From JAZKFT01 sp965246935 (GTDB taxonomy: Bacteria > Bacteroidota > Bacteroidia > Chitinophagales > Chitinophagaceae), in assembly GCA_965246935.1 (NCBI GenBank), contig CBDFGC010000027.1, positions 1-64,000 of the forward strand: DNA of 64,000 bases. Direction: 5' to 3'. This document shows, one piece after another, positions 18,503 through 29,256 of the stretch; the stretch's first letter is position 1, and every line of letters begins with the position of its first letter. The notes beneath the pieces are model-generated. The model had not been told where the DNA came from, searched no databases, and saw nothing but the letters and a program-made list of their open reading frames with translations. The position numbers were made by a program, and so were the translations under genes.

Positions 18503-20986
18503 ATGAAAATAAGTCTGACTGCTCTTGCACTAATCCTATGCGCAAAATCAACATTTGCCCAGCCTTATACAATTGATATCTCACATTCTGACAATAAACT
18601 CATTGCAGGGCATTTGAAATTGGGAACTAATCACAATCCAAAAGGAGAAGTACTTGATGCAAATAGTTTATATTTCATCCGCAACGGCAATCCATGGTAC
18701 CCAGTGATGGGAGAATTTCATTTTAGCCGGTTTCCGCAAGAACAATGGGAAGAAAGCATACTGAAAATGAAGATGGCAGGCATTGATGTCATTGCCACTT
18801 ATGTATTCTGGATTTATCATGAAGAGCAGGAAGGTGTTTGGGATTGGAGTGGCAACCGGGATTTAGAAACATTTGTAAAGCTTTGCAAAAAGCATGGTAT
18901 GAATGTATTTGTTCGTATTGGACCATGGTGCCATGGCGAAGTACGCAATGGCGGTTTCCCCGATTGGCTGCTGCAAAAGAATCTGAAAATAAGAACAAAT
19001 GATTCGCTCTACTTGCATTATGCGGAAATCTTTTTCAAGCAAATCGCACAACAGTTACAAGGATTGTATTTTAAAGACGGTGGCCCGGTCATTGGCGCAC
19101 AAATAGAGAACGAGTACCGTTTTAATAATCCGAATGGGCTGGCGCATATGAACACATTGCTTCGCATGGCAAAAGAAACTGGAATGGATGTACCTTATTA
19201 CACTGCCACCGGCTGGCCCGGCAGCAATATTCGTCAAAACGAACTGATTCCTGTTTGGGGTGGTTATCCCGAAGCACCCTGGGATAAACGTACCACGCAA
19301 CTGCCCCTTAATAAAAACTATTTATTTGATACGCTTCGCAGTGACCCAAACATTGGGAATGATTTAAACGGCAGCTCAAACGACACCAATAATTACACAG
19401 GCTATCGCTATCCTTACGCCACAGCAGAAATGGGTGGTGGTATCCAGGTTACGTATCATCGCCGGCCTGTTATTGAACCACAGGACGTAACGGCCTTGGC
19501 CTACACAAAAATTGGCAGTGGCGCTAATTTGATAGGTTATTACATGTTTCACGGCGGGCATAATAGCATAGGCAAATTAAGTACGCTGCAAGAGTCAAAA
19601 GCCTCTTCCTATCCCAATGATTATCCCATTTTGAATTACGATTTCCAGGCGCCCATTGGAGAGTGGGGCGAATTGCGCCCATCGTACAAACCTTTCAAAA
19701 CATTGCATCTTTTGCTAAATCATTTTGGCGATCAACTGGCTGTCTGCAATACCTATTTCCCGGAAATAAAACCGTACGGACCATCAGACAGCAGCACGGC
19801 ACGCTGGAGCGTTAGAAGCAAGGATAGCAGTGGTTTTATCTTCATTAGCAATTATCAGCGGCAAATAGAAATGCAGGCAAAAAAAGGTGTTCAGTTTACA
19901 TTGAATTTACCCTTGGGGAAATCATTGCAGATACCACAACAGCCAATTGATTTACCCCCTGGTTTTCAAGCTGTCTGGCCTTTCAATTTTCAAATGGGTG
20001 AAGTGTTGTTGAAATATGCAACGGCGCAGCCACTTTGTATTCTGCGGAATGGAAACACGGATACTTATTTATTTTTTAGTCCCGCAACAGAGGCGCCTGA
20101 ATTTGTTTTCAGTAAAAAAGGCATCAAAGATTATATACCAGGGGGAGACAATGCTTTTTCTAAAAACGCCGACAATTATAAAATAAGAGTTAAGACTGGG
20201 ACTAATTACCTGATGCAATTTAATCTTCAAAACGGAAGGCATCTACAAATTCTTACGCTTACAAACGAACAGGCCATGAATAGCTGGAAAATAAAATTGC
20301 AGGGGAAAGAGCACTTAATAATTTCACCGAACGATTTGATTTTCTTCAACGATAGTATTCGCTTACAAAATATCGGCAACAGTACGTTTGAGTGGTCTGT
20401 ATTTCCTTCAATTTCTTCCATCAAAACCAATCAACTAAAATTACCAATGCGAGTTAAGGATGGTGTATTTTCTCGTTATACTCTGAAATTACCGGAAGAA
20501 AATTATAATGTTTCATTGCAAGAAAATACTACTCTGGCTGAAACGCTTGCCCCGGCAATTCCGCAACGAATTAAAGGTGCTGATTCGACTAACTTTTCTA
20601 TGCCATTGTACGGCTCCAAACTACAAGCTGTTCCCGGCGCTAAATACTATACAGTATCAGGCTTTCCTGAACTGCGAAATAGTACACATCTGAGCAATGC
20701 TTTTCTAAAGATTAATTACAGTGGCGATACGCATGCAGCCTACCTAAACGAAGATTTAATTGCAGATGATTTTTATTACGGCAAACCGATGACTATTGCT
20801 TTGAAACCATTTTTCAACACAATAGCTGGAAAGGAAATTACTTTATTGGTAACGCCGCTATCATCAGAAAGAAAGATATTTTTCGAAAAAAGAGCGAAGC
20901 ATCAATTAAATAATAAAGCCGGTATTTTAAAAGTTGAAGTTGTTCCCCAATACCAGGTTTTCTTTACAGCAGTATCAAAAAAATAA
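18503..20986 (+). CDS. Glycoside hydrolase family 35 beta-galactosidase, exported
   Basis: The 827-residue protein has a signal peptide (about 1-19, ending TFAQ). The GH35 barrel begins with YFIRNGNPWYPVMGEFHFSR and continues AGIDVIATYVFWIYHE and RIGPWCHGEVRNGGFPDWL. The catalytic acid/base Glu is in GAQIENEY (about 203) and the nucleophile Glu in TAEMGGG (about 310). The C-terminal ~400 residues form beta domains. It removes terminal beta-galactose from polysaccharides, probably in the periplasm or at the surface. The next gene is a GH78 remnant, which points to a plant or algal pectin/hemicellulose utilisation locus. Confidence 0.88.
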   Translation: MKISLTALALILCAKSTFAQPYTIDISHSDNKLIAGHLKLGTNHNPKGEVLDANSLYFIRNGNPWYPVMGEFHFSRFPQEQWEESILKMKMAGIDVIATYVFWIYHEEQEGVWDWSGNRDLETFVKLCKKHGMNVFVRIGPWCHGEVRNGGFPDWLLQKNLKIRTNDSLYLHYAEIFFKQIAQQLQGLYFKDGGPVIGAQIENEYRFNNPNGLAHMNTLLRMAKETGMDVPYYTATGWPGSNIRQNELIPVWGGYPEAPWDKRTTQLPLNKNYLFDTLRSDPNIGNDLNGSSNDTNNYTGYRYPYATAEMGGGIQVTYHRRPVIEPQDVTALAYTKIGSGANLIGYYMFHGGHNSIGKLSTLQESKASSYPNDYPILNYDFQAPIGEWGELRPSYKPFKTLHLLLNHFGDQLAVCNTYFPEIKPYGPSDSSTARWSVRSKDSSGFIFISNYQRQIEMQAKKGVQFTLNLPLGKSLQIPQQPIDLPPGFQAVWPFNFQMGEVLLKYATAQPLCILRNGNTDTYLFFSPATEAPEFVFSKKGIKDYIPGGDNAFSKNADNYKIRVKTGTNYLMQFNLQNGRHLQILTLTNEQAMNSWKIKLQGKEHLIISPNDLIFFNDSIRLQNIGNSTFEWSVFPSISSIKTNQLKLPMRVKDGVFSRYTLKLPEENYNVSLQENTTLAETLAPAIPQRIKGADSTNFSMPLYGSKLQAVPGAKYYTVSGFPELRNSTHLSNAFLKINYSGDTHAAYLNEDLIADDFYYGKPMTIALKPFFNTIAGKEITLLVTPLSSERKIFFEKRAKHQLNNKAGILKVEVVPQYQVFFTAVSKK

Positions 20987-20998
20987 GCGATTCAAAAG

Positions 20999-21265
20999 AT
21001 GAGAAAACTAACCCTGATAATTTTAATTGCTTTTCAGCTATCCAATGTAAATGCACAAGATGCCTGGCAAGCCAACTGGATTACCTATCCGGTTTCTCAA
21101 AACAACACTAATTCCTGGTATTGTTTCCGTAAAGATTTTCCCTTAGAGAAAGTGCCATTGCAGGCATTGGCCAAAATTGCCATTGACAGTAAATATTGGT
21201 TATGGATAAATGGAACAATGGTTCGGTGCAAGTGGGTTGCACGGAATAGCCACGAGCATTTATAA
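20999..21265 (+). pseudogene. N-terminal fragment of an alpha-L-rhamnosidase-like (GH78) protein
   Basis: Signal peptide (to about residue 20), then WQANWITYP, SWYCFRKDFPLEKVP and IAIDSKYWLWINGTMV, the typical N-terminal beta-sandwich of GH78 enzymes. Family members continue for several hundred residues, but here the homology ends after NGTMV and the frame closes at 21265. Bases 21240-21437 show no continuation in any frame that I can see, so the rest was lost by a rearrangement rather than a point frameshift. It starts 12 bases after the GH35 stop, so the pair was once an operon. Confidence 0.7.
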
Positions 21266-21437
21266 TACAATTTTGCTTTTGTTCAGGCTGGGCACACTTC
21301 GCTACGCTTTTGCACTTAATTCAACCAAAATATTTTTAATCGTCCACTGTTCCAGACTATACATTCACTGAATGCCACCTTGCAGCAATACGCAACGTTG
21401 CCGACATATCAGCAAGTAATTTAAAGCAACCTCTTCC

Positions 21438-24400
21438 CTACCTCAAAATCGTTACTGTCCCGCTAAATGGTTTTACAAATTCCGTTTTTGTCTGAATGAT
21501 ATAATAGTATGTGCCGGTTGGTAATGGATTTCCGTTCAGTTTACCGTCCCATGGTTTTGTATAGCCGGTTGTATTGAACACAACCCTGCCATAGCGGTCG
21601 AAAATCTGTACGGTGGCCTGGGGATAGTCTGCCAGGCCCGGTACCATCCAAACATCATTAATGCCGTCGCCATTGGGCGAAAATGCGTTGGTGACCGTAA
21701 GCAGGCTCAGCACTTTTACCTGCATAGTGTCCATTGCCGTGCAATTTCCCGGGCCGGTTGCAGTTAGCGTAAAGGTTTGATTTTGCAGCACCATCAACGT
21801 TGGCCGCAAGGTATCCGGGCGGCTGATGCCGGTAAATGCCGGCTCCCAGCGGAAAGAGAATAAAATCGAATCGTTCACCGTAGGATTAAACCGGATGAGC
21901 GTACCGGAGGGAACGGTAAATGATGGTCCGGCATCTACTACCGGAAGTTTATTAATGGTTACCAGGTTGATGGCCGGTAAAGAGCCACATCCAAATTTAT
22001 TCTTCGTTACTAATTGCACGTTATAAACCCTTGCTTGCGCAAAACTTTTCGATATCGGGTTTACTGAAGCAACACTACCATCGCCTAAACTCCAGGCCCA
22101 GCGGTTGATGCTGTCAGCCGGGTTGCTCTGGCTGGTAAAAAGCAATGGGATGTTTTGGCAAACGGTATCGCCGGTAATCGTAAAAGCAGCCGTTGGGTTT
22201 GGATGAATCACTAACGGCTGTAAAACGGCTGTATCGCTAATGCAGCCACTGTTGATGCCCGCCACATGCTTAACGGTGATATTATTCGAAATAGTGTTAT
22301 ACGTAACAGGAATAGGGTTGTTATTGGTTGCAGTAACAATTTGGCCATTGCCGAAATCCCAATACCAGCTTTGCAAAGCACCGCCGTTGCCTGAAGATGT
22401 GGACGTAAAAATAAAAGTAGAATCTTTACAGGGCGAACCCGAATACGTAAAGGAAGCAACCGGCTTTTGGGAAATCGTTACGTTCAGGGTAAACGTATCC
22501 GTACATCCTGTAGTTGGTTCGGTAACCAGCGTTACAGGTAAAACGCCGGAGGTTGTGTACGTATGATAAAAAGGGTTACTATTTGTTTTGATTACGCTAT
22601 TGCCGTCGCCGAAATTCCATTTCCAGTTGAGGATACTGCCTTGTGGAAAAGAAGAGCTATCACTGAATTTAATAGAATCTCCTGCGCAGATATTCCGGTC
22701 ATACCCAAATTTTGCTTTCGGCTTTGGCGTAACGGTTATACTCAATCTAAAGGTATCACTCAGGCATCCAACCAACGGCACCGTGACCAATGAAATCATA
22801 TAGGTGCCGGGCAAATTGTACGGATGTTTAAAGGGTGCATTGTTGGTATAAATGGCGGTGCTGCCATCGCCAAAATTCCATTTCCAGGTAGTGATGGTTC
22901 CGGAGGCAATGATAGAGCTATCACTGATTTGTAAAGAATCCCGCTGGCAAATACGGTTACTGCTGATACCAAATTTTGCTACTGGCTTTACGCCTACTGA
23001 AACGGGTAACTTAAAGGTATCGCTCAGGCAGCCATTAGTGGGGCTTACTACCAGCGAAACGGTATAGTTGCCGGGTAATTGATAGCGATGAAAGAAAGGA
23101 TTACCATTCGCATAATTGACAGTAGTTCCATCCCCAAAATTCCATTGCCAGTTGGTTATTGTGCCTTGGGCAATGGTGCTGCTGTCGCTTATCCTGATGG
23201 AATCGCCCAGGCAAATATTGCTGAACAGAATGCCAAATTTTGCTACCGGTTTAGGACTTACCATGACGGGTAACCGGAAAGTATCGCTGCTGCAACCGCT
23301 GGCAGAAGCTGCCACCAGCGAAACCATATGACTACCGGCAGTAGTATAGCGGTAGTAGAAGGGATTGCCATTGTTGTAGGTAGCGGAACTGCCATCGCCG
23401 AAATTCCACTTCCAGGTAGCAATGGTACCTACGGCAATGGTGCTGCTATCGGTGAATTTAATGGAGTCGCCCATGCAGATATTATGGTCGTATCCAAATT
23501 TTGCAATCGGGCTCCCAAGGAACGATATTGTTTTGGTGGTATCATCAATGCAGCCATTGTCCGCAATCACCCGGTACGTAATATCGTGGTTGCCGGCTGT
23601 AGCAAACCGCTTAATTGTGTTCACGGTATTGGCAGTTGTGCCATCATCAAAAGTCCAGCGATACCGGTCGAGCGTAAAATTGCCGGCAACGGCTGCCCCG
23701 GTAAACCGGACAGTATCCTGAACACAAAGCACGGTATTGAACGTAAAATCAGAAACCGGCCCGGGCTTCACCACTACCTGGATACGAGCCGTGTCGGTAT
23801 GGTTACAATTATCTATATCCGGAGCGGTATAAATAACCGGTATATAATAGGTACCAGGCGTTGTAAAAGTAAAATCCTGCTGCAGCGAATAGTTATAATA
23901 CCTGCGGCCATTTAGCAGGTTACTATCTGCAATTACCGGGTTTGTAATGATTGAATCGGTATTGGGAAACAGGCCGCCGCCAGCCTGGCTCAGTTTCCAG
24001 TTGAGCGAAGTGGCCCTGTAAGCTACCCGCACAAATAAACGGGTAGGTGATTGGGGGCAGGTAAAGGTATCCGGCCTTCCGTTCGTATTTAAGGTATTGG
24101 CAATATTTGGAAGTGCATTCAGGTTGTTGATTAATGTGCCGGTGTTGTAGCCGTAGCTTTCGTAAACGCCCAGGCCATATACGGTAGCAGTAAAAGTGGA
24201 ATCGCAGATAATTCGGTGCTGGTTAGCGGCACCAATAAATCGTACCACTGCTACCGAATAGGATGGCAGATTGGGATGCACCCGGATGTTAGCCGCAGGG
24301 ACAGCTACACCATCCACCAATAAAGAATTAACTGCATTTGTGGGAAAATGAATATTCGCATACACATAATCAATGGTGGATTTGCGGCTAACGTAAAACA

Positions 24401-25580
24401 GCACGGATTTCTGCCCCTGCTCAATGGGACTCAGGTAAAACATTTCCGGGTCGCCGTAGGATGGCGGCGCAGGTGTTGTGGTAGGGAAACGCCAGCATTG
24501 GTTTTTATTAACCGTGTACTGCGCCACCAGAATGGGTTTATCAGATGTAATATAATCGCCACCTGTTGAATCCATGAATTCGTAATAAAAGTTGTTTGTC
24601 AGGCCGGATAACAATGTACCGTTCCTGCGGACTGCCGTTGTAGGGTCCTGCACGCAAACCCGGTAATAATTCCGGTTAGTTTCATTAATATCCGTATTCG
24701 CATTATTGATGGTATGATAAGTAAGGTAGCGGGTACCCCAGGCTTGTGCGGGGAATACCTGCTGGTGCACAAATTCGCCGCCGTCGCCCCTGCATATACG
24801 AATGCCTGCGGAACCGGAAAATACGGCCACCGGGTGGCATTTGCCATCAGCTCCGGTAACAGAAAGTATTCTGCTGCCCGTCATGTCTTTACTGGCTGCA
24901 TATGCCAATGTGGAGTTAGGGTTTAGCTTCCCAAACACGTTGTACATTTCACCCTTGTTCAGGTTTACCGTATAAGTCTGGTTAGGCAGCCAGCCGTTTT
25001 TGGTAGAATCAGATGGCGTAATTTCCACTCTTGTATTATCCTCCGCAGCAATTACATAAAACCACGAATACCAGTCGGGGCCGTTTTGCGTATTAGGGTT
25101 GATGGCCGGCAAAGACGAGCCTGAACTAGCCTGGGAATAATTAATAGAATAGTATAAATATCCATATGTATCAACCGGCATCAGCATAGTAGCGCCGGAA
25201 ACCTGTACGCCGTAGCAATGGGCGTAAACAGCTACCGGCACGGTGCTTACAATGTGAATCCCTTTCGTTGATAGTCCATCTGTTAAAACACGGGCATCAT
25301 TGACACCCGACTTTGGAATTAGTATAGATGCATCAACCGAATTAGCCGGGATATTCAACGTTTGTGTATAACCCGTGCTATTAATAGTAACTGTAACAGT
25401 AGCAGATAGTTCGGTGCTGATGTAAATAGCCAGCTCCTGGTCATTCAGCGGTGGTTCGTTCAGGAATTTATAATTATATCCGTACCCCAGCCAGAATTCT
25501 TTTCCCCTGTTGGATTTGTCCTGCGCACCACCACTCTTACAGATAGCAAAAAAAACCAGTATCAAAAGAAGCCGTGGCAT
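21438..25580 (-). CDS. Giant secreted PKD-repeat protein with T9SS type B sorting domain
   Basis: 1,380 residues. Signal peptide (1-19), then an IgGFc-binding-like N-terminal region (KGTLSxKGIHIVSTVPVAVYAHCYG zone, about 30-420), a linker, then at least six PKD domains of about 85-90 residues (about 610-1230; recurring WKWNFGDG, YTTSG, GCxSDTFxL). The C-terminal gliding-motility CHU_C domain (about 1290-1380) has NAFSPNGDGINDVW, YGRVVF, WDGKLNG and GTYYYI. The terminal domain targets it through the type IX system to the cell surface or medium. Known relatives are adhesins. Neighbouring PKD copies are similar enough to be internal DNA repeats. Confidence 0.88.
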   Translation of the reverse strand: MPRLLLILVFFAICKSGGAQDKSNRGKEFWLGYGYNYKFLNEPPLNDQELAIYISTELSATVTVTINSTGYTQTLNIPANSVDASILIPKSGVNDARVLTDGLSTKGIHIVSTVPVAVYAHCYGVQVSGATMLMPVDTYGYLYYSINYSQASSGSSLPAINPNTQNGPDWYSWFYVIAAEDNTRVEITPSDSTKNGWLPNQTYTVNLNKGEMYNVFGKLNPNSTLAYAASKDMTGSRILSVTGADGKCHPVAVFSGSAGIRICRGDGGEFVHQQVFPAQAWGTRYLTYHTINNANTDINETNRNYYRVCVQDPTTAVRRNGTLLSGLTNNFYYEFMDSTGGDYITSDKPILVAQYTVNKNQCWRFPTTTPAPPSYGDPEMFYLSPIEQGQKSVLFYVSRKSTIDYVYANIHFPTNAVNSLLVDGVAVPAANIRVHPNLPSYSVAVVRFIGAANQHRIICDSTFTATVYGLGVYESYGYNTGTLINNLNALPNIANTLNTNGRPDTFTCPQSPTRLFVRVAYRATSLNWKLSQAGGGLFPNTDSIITNPVIADSNLLNGRRYYNYSLQQDFTFTTPGTYYIPVIYTAPDIDNCNHTDTARIQVVVKPGPVSDFTFNTVLCVQDTVRFTGAAVAGNFTLDRYRWTFDDGTTANTVNTIKRFATAGNHDITYRVIADNGCIDDTTKTISFLGSPIAKFGYDHNICMGDSIKFTDSSTIAVGTIATWKWNFGDGSSATYNNGNPFYYRYTTAGSHMVSLVAASASGCSSDTFRLPVMVSPKPVAKFGILFSNICLGDSIRISDSSTIAQGTITNWQWNFGDGTTVNYANGNPFFHRYQLPGNYTVSLVVSPTNGCLSDTFKLPVSVGVKPVAKFGISSNRICQRDSLQISDSSIIASGTITTWKWNFGDGSTAIYTNNAPFKHPYNLPGTYMISLVTVPLVGCLSDTFRLSITVTPKPKAKFGYDRNICAGDSIKFSDSSSFPQGSILNWKWNFGDGNSVIKTNSNPFYHTYTTSGVLPVTLVTEPTTGCTDTFTLNVTISQKPVASFTYSGSPCKDSTFIFTSTSSGNGGALQSWYWDFGNGQIVTATNNNPIPVTYNTISNNITVKHVAGINSGCISDTAVLQPLVIHPNPTAAFTITGDTVCQNIPLLFTSQSNPADSINRWAWSLGDGSVASVNPISKSFAQARVYNVQLVTKNKFGCGSLPAINLVTINKLPVVDAGPSFTVPSGTLIRFNPTVNDSILFSFRWEPAFTGISRPDTLRPTLMVLQNQTFTLTATGPGNCTAMDTMQVKVLSLLTVTNAFSPNGDGINDVWMVPGLADYPQATVQIFDRYGRVVFNTTGYTKPWDGKLNGNPLPTGTYYYIIQTKTEFVKPFSGTVTILR

Positions 25581-25682
25581 AATTAATTATCTTATTAAAA
25601 AAGATTTGATGTTAATCAGAAGATACAAAATAAGGCAATTAACGCAAGCATTATAGCTTGACGCCGCTCATTTTCATAGCTA

Positions 25683-25718
25683 TTTCAAAAATTGAGTATT
25701 TATACTCAATTTTTGAAA
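25683..25718. promoter_or_regulatory. 36-base perfect palindrome between divergent T9SS cargo genes
   Basis: The arms tttcaaaaattgagta and tactcaatttttgaaa are perfect 16-mers around a TTTA loop. It lies between the starts of the two giant divergent secreted-protein genes (25580 minus, 25860 plus). Position and symmetry fit a shared operator or a bidirectional stop hairpin. The rest of 25581-25859 shows no gene. Confidence 0.5.
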
Positions 25719-25859
25719 CATTGCTTTTTGAATGATAAGAAAATGAACTAATCTAATACTTTTACGCCATCAAATAGCCCACTCCGGCGGCTTACAACTT
25801 TCTTTTCATCCGGCCAATACCTACTGTTCCAACTGTATCATTACAAGCTAAGAAAATTT

Positions 25860-28800
25860 ATGAGAAAAAACATCCCTGTTTGCCTGAGCATATTACTAGT
25901 GCTTACAGGCACCCTTGCAAAATCGCAAGGATACAATACAACCAAATGGAGATTTAGCGACCCGAAGCAGTTTGGGTTTACCATACTCGATGTCCAGTTT
26001 TTTGATAACAACCTGGGCATTGCAGTAGGCGGCAACGGCGGCATAGCCACTACTACGAACGGTGGAACAAAGTGGATTTACGGTGCTTTCACTTTTACGA
26101 ATCCGGCCGGTTTAATAACAACCGGCACTTTCAATGATGTACATATTGCTTCGTCAACCGTTGCATATGCAGTAGGCACTAACGGGATGATGGCCAAGAG
26201 CACCAATGCCGGAAAAGACTGGTCGTTTTTGAATAATCCCTTAGCTGCTAATTCAAAAAACATCAATACCTGCTGGTTTGTTAATAAAGATACAGGTTAT
26301 ATAGCCGGACAGTTTAATACCCCCGACTCCATTCCAAAGATATACGTAACAAGAAATGGCGGTGCTACCTGGGATTCACTGGCATCACCTGCACCCAATG
26401 GTAAAAGCCGTGTGGGCTACATCAACAATCCCAATATACCATCAGTGCTTGTTGATGTAGATGCCAAGGCAAAAGAGATTTATAAAATTCAATTTTTGAA
26501 CGATTCTGTCGGCTATGTGTGTGGCCAGGCAAGCCCCTTGTTTCCGGTAGCTTCGGTTAACGCTGTGGCCGCAACCTGCTTGCCCGGCACGGGTACTTTA
26601 ACCAGCAGCGCCTCCAGTGCAGCCTTGCTTTGGAAAATAACTAAAAATGTAATTACAGATTACTCTTTAAGCAAAGAACGATTGGGCTATACCGGTATCA
26701 ATACCAGCACCATAACCTGTACTACTGCTTATAATGGAGCCGGTGTTACGCCATCCGGGCAAACATACCGTGCCCTGAGCATCATTAATGATTCCGTTGT
26801 AGTGATGATGTCGTTCAATAACAATTGCGTGGTAAGGGTAAATACCAGTAAAAATGACAGCACTGCAAATGTGAATAATCCCGGAACATTCGAAAAAGGA
26901 AAGTATATAATATTAAATTTTCCGTTCCCTCCAACAAGTGGCCCCAATGCAGGAATACCCATTCCTGCTACACAAGTGCTGCTGGCCTCCAATCCATATC
27001 ACATGAAGAAAGCAGCGAACGGAAAATTATATGTAGGGGCTAATTTTGGTGCATTATGGACTTCCGTTGATACCGGCAAAAACTGGGTGCGTGAAAACAG
27101 CTTGCCACAAGGCAGAAATTACAGTGCCTTTGCTACCTGGGCACTGGACTTTTTACCAAACGGAAAACTAATTACAATGGGCCAGGGCGGTGTAGTGGCT
27201 GATTCTATACCGGGCGGCGCATTCAACAGCAGCTACCTGTTTGTAGGAAGCGGCGGCAATAAAGTTGATTTCGTCGATTGCAATAACGGCATCATCACCG
27301 GTGGTGGTGCTATTGCCGTTACTACCAATGGAGGCAATAGCTGGGTAGCTAAAGACCGGCCCGATTTTACCGCTTCGTTTTATAATATTGCAGGCTTTTC
27401 TTATACCAGATTAAACAAAGCATACTTTGCTGTAAGCAATGGCATTATCTATAACAGTACCGACCAGGCAACCACGTTAGATCCTATTTATTCCAATTTC
27501 GATTTTCAGATGAATGATGTGATTGGCATTGGGAATGACACGGTGTATGCAGTTGGGTACAGCCAGTTTTCAATACCAACCGCCAGCCGGAAATCAGCTT
27601 TCTTCCGCTCCACAAACGGAGGCGCCAACTGGCAGGCGATTGATATTGCTACCACCACTACCACACCTGCATTCACAGCGCCCACCATTAATAAAATGGC
27701 ATTTCCCAGCCGTAATGTCGGGTATGTATCAGGTAGCCGTAATGCCGTTTATAAAACCATAGATGGTGGTACTACCTGGACAAACATCAGCCCTTTCCCC
27801 AGCTTGAATGCCGGGCCAACCGGGTTTCCGAATACCTTCGTTTCTTATACGGGCATTTGTGCTTTGGATGATAATACCGTATTCCTGGTGGGCAACATGT
27901 TTACCACTACAGGCATCAGAAGAATTTACAAAACGATTGATGGCGGAAATACCTGGGCAGATATAACCGGTAATCTTCCGGCTTTATTACCTGTTGGCAA
28001 TATGCTGAATATTTTATTTCACGATGCCAGTAATGGGTACGTGATAGGCAGCAATGTGCTGTTTGTAACCAACAATGGCGGAACTACCTGGGCGATGGAT
28101 ATAGCACCCCACGGCAACCTAAACAATGCTTTGGGTTTTGCTCCCCGTACCGTACCTGCCGGTATACCGTTCGCTAACAGAAAACTGTTTACAGCCGGGC
28201 TAACTATTACTTCCGGCATACCTACTATTATGGAATACGGCGATACATTAAATGTGAATGTGAATGCAGCCGAAACCGTTACCAATGCTACCTGTACCAA
28301 CGGTAGTGGAGGCAGTATTACCGTCAATACATCGGGTGGTATTGCACCTTATACGTACAGTATCAATAGTGGAGCTTTTCAAACCTCGAATGTATTTACC
28401 GGTTTAACCCAGGGCGCAAAAAACATTACCATTAAAGATAATTTCTGCGGTACACTAACCAAAACCATTACTGTAGGGTTTACCGATAACCTTACCGTAA
28501 CTACTTCCCCAACCGACACTTCGGTTTGTGCAGGTGCGCCGGTACAGTTAGTTGCTGCCAGTGCCGCCAATACGGTATTTGCCTGGACGCCGGCTACCGG
28601 ATTATCCAACACAGCCATTGCAAACCCAATAGCCACCGTTAACAGCAATGCTTCCTATCGGGTTACTGCCACGCTGGGTACTTGTGTAAAAACCGCAATG
28701 GTAAACATTATTATTAAACCTAATCCAACGGTAACTGCCGGACCGGATAAAACCATTTTGGACGGCGAACAGGTTCAGTTGAATGGCAGCGGCAATGCCA

Positions 28801-29237
28801 ACGTTACTTCCATAGCATGGACACCTGCAGCTAACTTAACCGGTGCCAATACATTTACCGCCATTGCCAAACCGAATGTTACCACTACGTACACCTTAAC
28901 GGTAAAAGATGCCAATGGTTGCACGGCTACGGACGATGCCATTGTAACAGTAATTCCGTATTGTGTAAAACCGATGGATGCCTTTACGCCAAACGGGGAT
29001 GGCATGAACGACAAATGGCTGGTTACCAACGGAACTTCCTGCATTGCCACCATAGCAGTAGCGGTATTTAACCGGTATGGCGGGCTGGTGTATAAAAACG
29101 ATCAATACCAAAACAATTGGGATGGCACCTACAACGGCAAGCCGGTAGCCGATGGCACTTACTACTACATGATTAGCTACAAGCTGTTCAATGGTAGTGC
29201 TGTAGAAAGCAAAGGAAACGTAACCATACTCAGATAA
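25860..29237 (+). CDS. YCF48/BNR-repeat secreted protein with T9SS type B sorting domain
   Basis: 1,125 residues. Signal peptide (1-24). About nine YCF48/sialidase-like turns spaced along residues 60-770 (TTNGGTKW, STNAGKDW, TRNGGATW, SVDTGKNW, TTNGGNSW, STNGGANW, TIDGGTTW, TNNGGTTW) indicate a beta-propeller. SprB-like and Ig-like modules follow (NITIKDNFCG, WTPATGLSN), then CHU_C (DAFTPNGDGMNDKW, YGGLVYKND, WDGTYNGKPV, GTYYYMI). It is probably a surface or released protein of the type IX pathway. The PorP/SprF-like gene follows after 19 bases. Confidence 0.88.
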   Translation: MRKNIPVCLSILLVLTGTLAKSQGYNTTKWRFSDPKQFGFTILDVQFFDNNLGIAVGGNGGIATTTNGGTKWIYGAFTFTNPAGLITTGTFNDVHIASSTVAYAVGTNGMMAKSTNAGKDWSFLNNPLAANSKNINTCWFVNKDTGYIAGQFNTPDSIPKIYVTRNGGATWDSLASPAPNGKSRVGYINNPNIPSVLVDVDAKAKEIYKIQFLNDSVGYVCGQASPLFPVASVNAVAATCLPGTGTLTSSASSAALLWKITKNVITDYSLSKERLGYTGINTSTITCTTAYNGAGVTPSGQTYRALSIINDSVVVMMSFNNNCVVRVNTSKNDSTANVNNPGTFEKGKYIILNFPFPPTSGPNAGIPIPATQVLLASNPYHMKKAANGKLYVGANFGALWTSVDTGKNWVRENSLPQGRNYSAFATWALDFLPNGKLITMGQGGVVADSIPGGAFNSSYLFVGSGGNKVDFVDCNNGIITGGGAIAVTTNGGNSWVAKDRPDFTASFYNIAGFSYTRLNKAYFAVSNGIIYNSTDQATTLDPIYSNFDFQMNDVIGIGNDTVYAVGYSQFSIPTASRKSAFFRSTNGGANWQAIDIATTTTTPAFTAPTINKMAFPSRNVGYVSGSRNAVYKTIDGGTTWTNISPFPSLNAGPTGFPNTFVSYTGICALDDNTVFLVGNMFTTTGIRRIYKTIDGGNTWADITGNLPALLPVGNMLNILFHDASNGYVIGSNVLFVTNNGGTTWAMDIAPHGNLNNALGFAPRTVPAGIPFANRKLFTAGLTITSGIPTIMEYGDTLNVNVNAAETVTNATCTNGSGGSITVNTSGGIAPYTYSINSGAFQTSNVFTGLTQGAKNITIKDNFCGTLTKTITVGFTDNLTVTTSPTDTSVCAGAPVQLVAASAANTVFAWTPATGLSNTAIANPIATVNSNASYRVTATLGTCVKTAMVNIIIKPNPTVTAGPDKTILDGEQVQLNGSGNANVTSIAWTPAANLTGANTFTAIAKPNVTTTYTLTVKDANGCTATDDAIVTVIPYCVKPMDAFTPNGDGMNDKWLVTNGTSCIATIAVAVFNRYGGLVYKNDQYQNNWDGTYNGKPVADGTYYYMISYKLFNGSAVESKGNVTILR

Positions 29238-29256
29238 TTTTAAATTAATATACTTT

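Noticed and set aside
21438..25580. CRISPR array because of regular repeats
   Set aside because: The ~260-base periodicity comes from PKD domains in a coding sequence, with no short direct repeats and spacers; no CRISPR is seen in the window.
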